Origin: Bradyrhizobium sp. AT1
GTDB taxonomy: Bacteria > Pseudomonadota > Alphaproteobacteria > Rhizobiales > Xanthobacteraceae
DNA: 64,000 nt
Assembly (NCBI RefSeq): GCF_001590795.1
Contig: NZ_JXDL01000001.1
Location: 3,426,524 to 3,490,523 of the forward strand
Direction of reading: 5' to 3'
The position numbers and the translations under genes are program-made. Shown here in pieces: positions 63,901 through 64,000 of the stretch (position 1 is its first letter; every line of letters begins with the position of its first letter). Below the pieces are notes generated by a model. It worked only from the letters and a program-made list of their open reading frames with translations, was not told where the DNA came from and did not search any database.

Positions 63901-64000
63901 GCAAGGCCGGTGAAGGTGTCGTTGGTCGCACCGCCCAGCAGCGTGTCGTCGAACATCGACGCCTGGACGGCATTGACGCCGGTGAATTGATCAGTGCCGA
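54978..64000 (-). CDS. Giant RTX repeat protein (type I secreted matrix protein/adhesin), partial
   Basis: At least 3007 residues lie in the window. The frame stays open past the right edge (GTDQFTGVNAVQ precedes the Met at 63956), so the N-terminus is missing. It is made of RTX nonapeptides (GGxGxDxxx, as in GGAGNDYLSGG) and ~76-residue modules of the type GNGNTRLIYxNATGGVTVNL...GSNFADxYDATGF. Three copies of a C-type block with YATGGGADT and DFLHSDGDKVDLTG lie near 63131, 60827 and 58754. The last ~560 residues are a different beta-solenoid with DLGGGND units, ending in a type I secretion-like tail (DMDVSLQNATGTLHNGNFLLA). No exporter gene is in the window. Confidence 0.9.
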   Translation of the reverse strand, partial: GTDQFTGVNAVQASMFDDTLLGGATNDTFTGLAGNDYIDGRGGFDVSSYNNIFFTTGSITVDMADGIVTGDASNGTDTLRSIEGVQGTNFDDTYDATGYGAGGANIGNNGTFNQFEGLGGDDQITGNGNTRLIFVNATGGVTINLAGGTATGDGSTGQDAFTGVNSAFGSNFADIYDATGFTGPNANFNSFQGNAGSDIVTGNGNTQIQFGNATGGVSVNLTAGTVDGDGSVGHDTITGGVFNVAGSNFNDTIIGSAGNDILSGNVGNDILDGRAGNDSLNGGAGTDTFVYATGGGFDFVQDFVHGQDKIDLTGVYGIYSLADLQSHAVQSGSNTIITFSPSEGLTLQNVTLSSLTASDFLFGTPAAPIVGDGNANTLVGTANAETISGLGGNDRLQGLGGSDYLDGGLGFDRAVYTDATGGVSVNLTAGTASGPGIGTDTLVNIEGAVGSDFADTFDATGFAGDSGIPGAAIGLAEFEGRGGNDTIIGSVNASGEILGRVSYASATAAVTVDIAAGIADGNASVGHDTFSAVNAIVGSVYADTLLGSDNPSGTYEQYDARGGDDLIDGRGGYDFASYNNDAATTSGITVNLAAGIVTGDSSVGTDTLRSVEAVRGTNFADTYSAVGFSGVSTNAGSFGTFNNFEGMGGDDTISGNGATRVQYTLALDGVTVDLALGMAHGTAAGDIAQVGTDHFTGVNAVMGSLFGDVINGSSASEVFMGLAGNDQIDGGAGFDTAQYSNLTFVTGGVNVNMASGTVTGDASTGTDSLRSIEGVQGTIFADTYDATGFGQAGALNVGNNGASNNFEGLGGDDVVTGNGSTRLIYGSATGGVTINMSAGTVTGDVSVGHDSFTNVNAVNGSNFADLYDATGFVGPNNNFNIFQGLGGDDQIIGNGNTQIQYGNATTSGVTVNLAAGTASGDGSVGHDTFTGVNQVVGSNFADVYDATGFNSVYGTFNNFMGGAGNDIITGNGDTQITFGNPTGGVVVNLAAGTVDGDASVGHDTITGGVRAVQGTIFNDILTSGDGDNTLFGNAGNDVLDGGAGNDYLSGGTGADTFIYATGDGADYVQDFLHSDGDKVDLTGVNGVFSLADVQAHATQNGLDTSLDFGGGNTLYLQNVNLGSLTASDFVFGTPIVGDDNPNTLVGTSHNDTIVALGGNDMLEGGGGLDLLDGGSGFDRAIYAAATGSIIANLAAGTASGPGVGTDTLVNIEGVIGSDFADTFDAAGFTGSTGLPGVAIGQSEFEGRGGDDIVVGNINALGQIVTRMSYLGATSAITADIGAGTADGDASVGHDTFSNVSTVWGSAYNDTIYGSNNASFTYETYEGRGGDDYIDGRGGYDQVTYNSDTTTTSGIYVHLAAGTVNGDATVGTDTIRSVEAARGTNFDDTFDATGFGQAGATNVGSSGTFNDFAGAGGNDTIIGNGSTRLNYQIAAASVSVDLETSVIGTTNAVTVVGSATGATEGTDTFTGVNAVQGSTFSDTLLGSSFNNNFTGLGGDDYIDGRGGFDTAIYNSLSTVTSGVTVDMAAGTATGDASIGTDTLRSIEGIQGTGYADTYVATGFNGVSANAGSFGNFNQFEGLGGDDQVTGNGNTRLLYSNATGGVTVNLIAGSVTGDASVGHDSFTGVNSAYGSNYADTYDATAFIGLNSFQGQGGNDLITGNGSTQLMFANATSGVIVNLANGTVDGDGSVGHDTITGGVTNVSGSNFDDTITGSTGNDQLFGNSGNDLLGGGAGNDSLNGGTGADTFAYATGGGADTIVDFLQADADKIDLTGVPGVSSRADIQALATQQGSNTVIDFGNGDTLTLLNVTLSNLTAADFVLGQGVHLVGDGNANTLVGTAYADNLSGLAGNDRLKGLDGNDLLDGGLGFDRADYVAATGGITANLAAGSVTGPGAGTDTLVNIEAIVGSDYADTFNATGFTGDTGIAGTNVGFNEFEGRGGNDSITSATNSLGALLTRISYVSATGSVTVDLAAHSAVGDSSVGTDTLVGSGFGGVVGSGFADQLLGSANGPGTVEIFEGRAGDDFIDGRTGFDRADYALDPAAVGGINVQLAVGTVTGDATTVGTDTLRSVESVRGSNAADVFNAGGFSQLSQNAGSNGTFNEFIGMGGNDSITGNGNTRVSFTNATGAVVVDLLAGTASGDASTGNDTFSGVNAVMASMYNDIIRGSNITTATETFTGLAGDDFIDGRGGFDVVSYNNIYFSTGPVTIDFTAGTATGDASIGNDTLRGIEGAQGTTFNDVFTATNFGAVGFQNGATNNVGNNGNFNQFEGLAGNDTITGNGNTRIIYSSATDAVTVNLQAGTATGGSSIGTDTYVGVNSATGSSLDDTYNATGFTGVTSAGSFGTFNLFEGLLGNDTITGNGNTRVSYSQASGGGVSVDLSTGHVSGAAGADVILGGVNSVQGSNQVDLLVGSSNNEFFFGGGSGDTINAGGGNDGVTGQGGDDAIDGGAGTDMAIFSGSQAQYTVTTSATIQVQDNVANRDGTDTLSNVEVLQFSDGILLQSSGTLGSPIDLSTQQFSNSAPVIGTAGDDYLRVGSNIFGHALNLGAGTGDTVLLNGTFGNGYTLNLAGVENVIGTGNDEFVNLTANANGLVVDLGGGNDQLSLAGGANTLSLIGVENIGGTDYGATPGVNDVLTLSTTVTGLNISLGNGDNTMYLAAGANSFVNIYDVNHVNGTASDDTLTVTGSIGSANGVAIDLGDGQDTIVLGGNFATFAATGVEHINGNSGDNQLTLTSDINGVAIDMGGGNDWVWLANGVNSLSISGVENLNGSDFTGNLFPSDDTLTLLDTVSGVTVNLGEGTANVLNLAEGSNSFDNLWNVNLLNGSSSDDVLTLQGSPANVIDLGDGNDTLNFNSNVYDIIVTNVETVNAAANFDRITIGNTSGNTTITAGAGADEIFASAGHDNFRFLSTADSAAGAADTIHNFDADNDSFTFSGIGVIGDHIEYVGGAELLGGNQASAHLQNVGPGNDYLQIDIDGDGTSDMDVSLQNATGTLHNGNFLLA
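58754..63131 (-). repeat. Super-repeats in the giant RTX gene
   Basis: The same landmark (the codons for TFxYATG) recurs at 63131, 60827 and 58754, spacing 2304 and 2073 bp (768 and 691 codons). Within each super-repeat lies a string of modules about 76 codons (228 bp) long. Copies have clearly diverged at the DNA level. Confidence 0.8.

Overview
The window reads as a piece of a high-GC alphaproteobacterial chromosome, most likely Bradyrhizobium or a close relative. This rests on the codon and GC character, on a 22-bp-stem intergenic palindrome of a type I associate with Bradyrhizobium, and on gene content (hemE, vanA/vanB-type Rieske demethylase, c-di-GMP enzymes, rhizobial-style exopolysaccharide genes). 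This taxonomic call is inference; no rRNA or tRNA gene was seen.

Region 1 (1-25.2 kb) is mixed housekeeping and catabolism. It holds a molybdenum-hydroxylase operon cut by the left edge (paoA-paoB type), a gamma-glutamyltransferase-like enzyme, trhO-slyX, a membrane diguanylate cyclase, hemE and an atypical hemC, a GMC oxidoreductase, a TetR regulator divergent from an NTF2-like gene with a double operator between them, a GGDEF-EAL protein, a vanA-vanR-vanB operon with two TGTATACA palindromes upstream, pgm, an alpha/beta hydrolase, a lytic transglycosylase, an OmpR-type response regulator, an acyltransferase, an MBL-fold hydrolase and an aldose-epimerase-like protein.

Region 2 (25.4-53.7 kb) is a large polysaccharide locus. 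It encodes four GT4 glycosyltransferases, two flippases (Wzx type), one polymerase/ligase-like protein (Wzy type), a Wzz/Wzc-type co-polymerase with its tyrosine-kinase domain, a polyprenyl-phosphate sugar-phosphate transferase that would start the chain, a pyruvyl transferase, four acyltransferases and a PPP-type phosphatase. Two clan-A-like glycoside hydrolases are embedded: one with a Sec signal, the other a 1302-residue protein with four exact-length 166-residue repeats and an RTX-like tail. The genes are in several short divergent operons separated by long regulatory-looking gaps. No outer-membrane exporter (Wza type) is in the window.

Region 3 (53.7-64 kb) has two small genes and then a giant RTX (calcium-binding, type I secretion) protein. 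At least 3007 residues lie in the window and its N-terminus is beyond the right edge. It is built from ~76-residue modules arranged in super-repeats of about 700-770 residues. With the RTX glycosidase it suggests an extracellular-matrix system: polysaccharide, a secreted enzyme that may trim it, and a giant matrix/adhesin protein. The type I exporter itself is not in the window.
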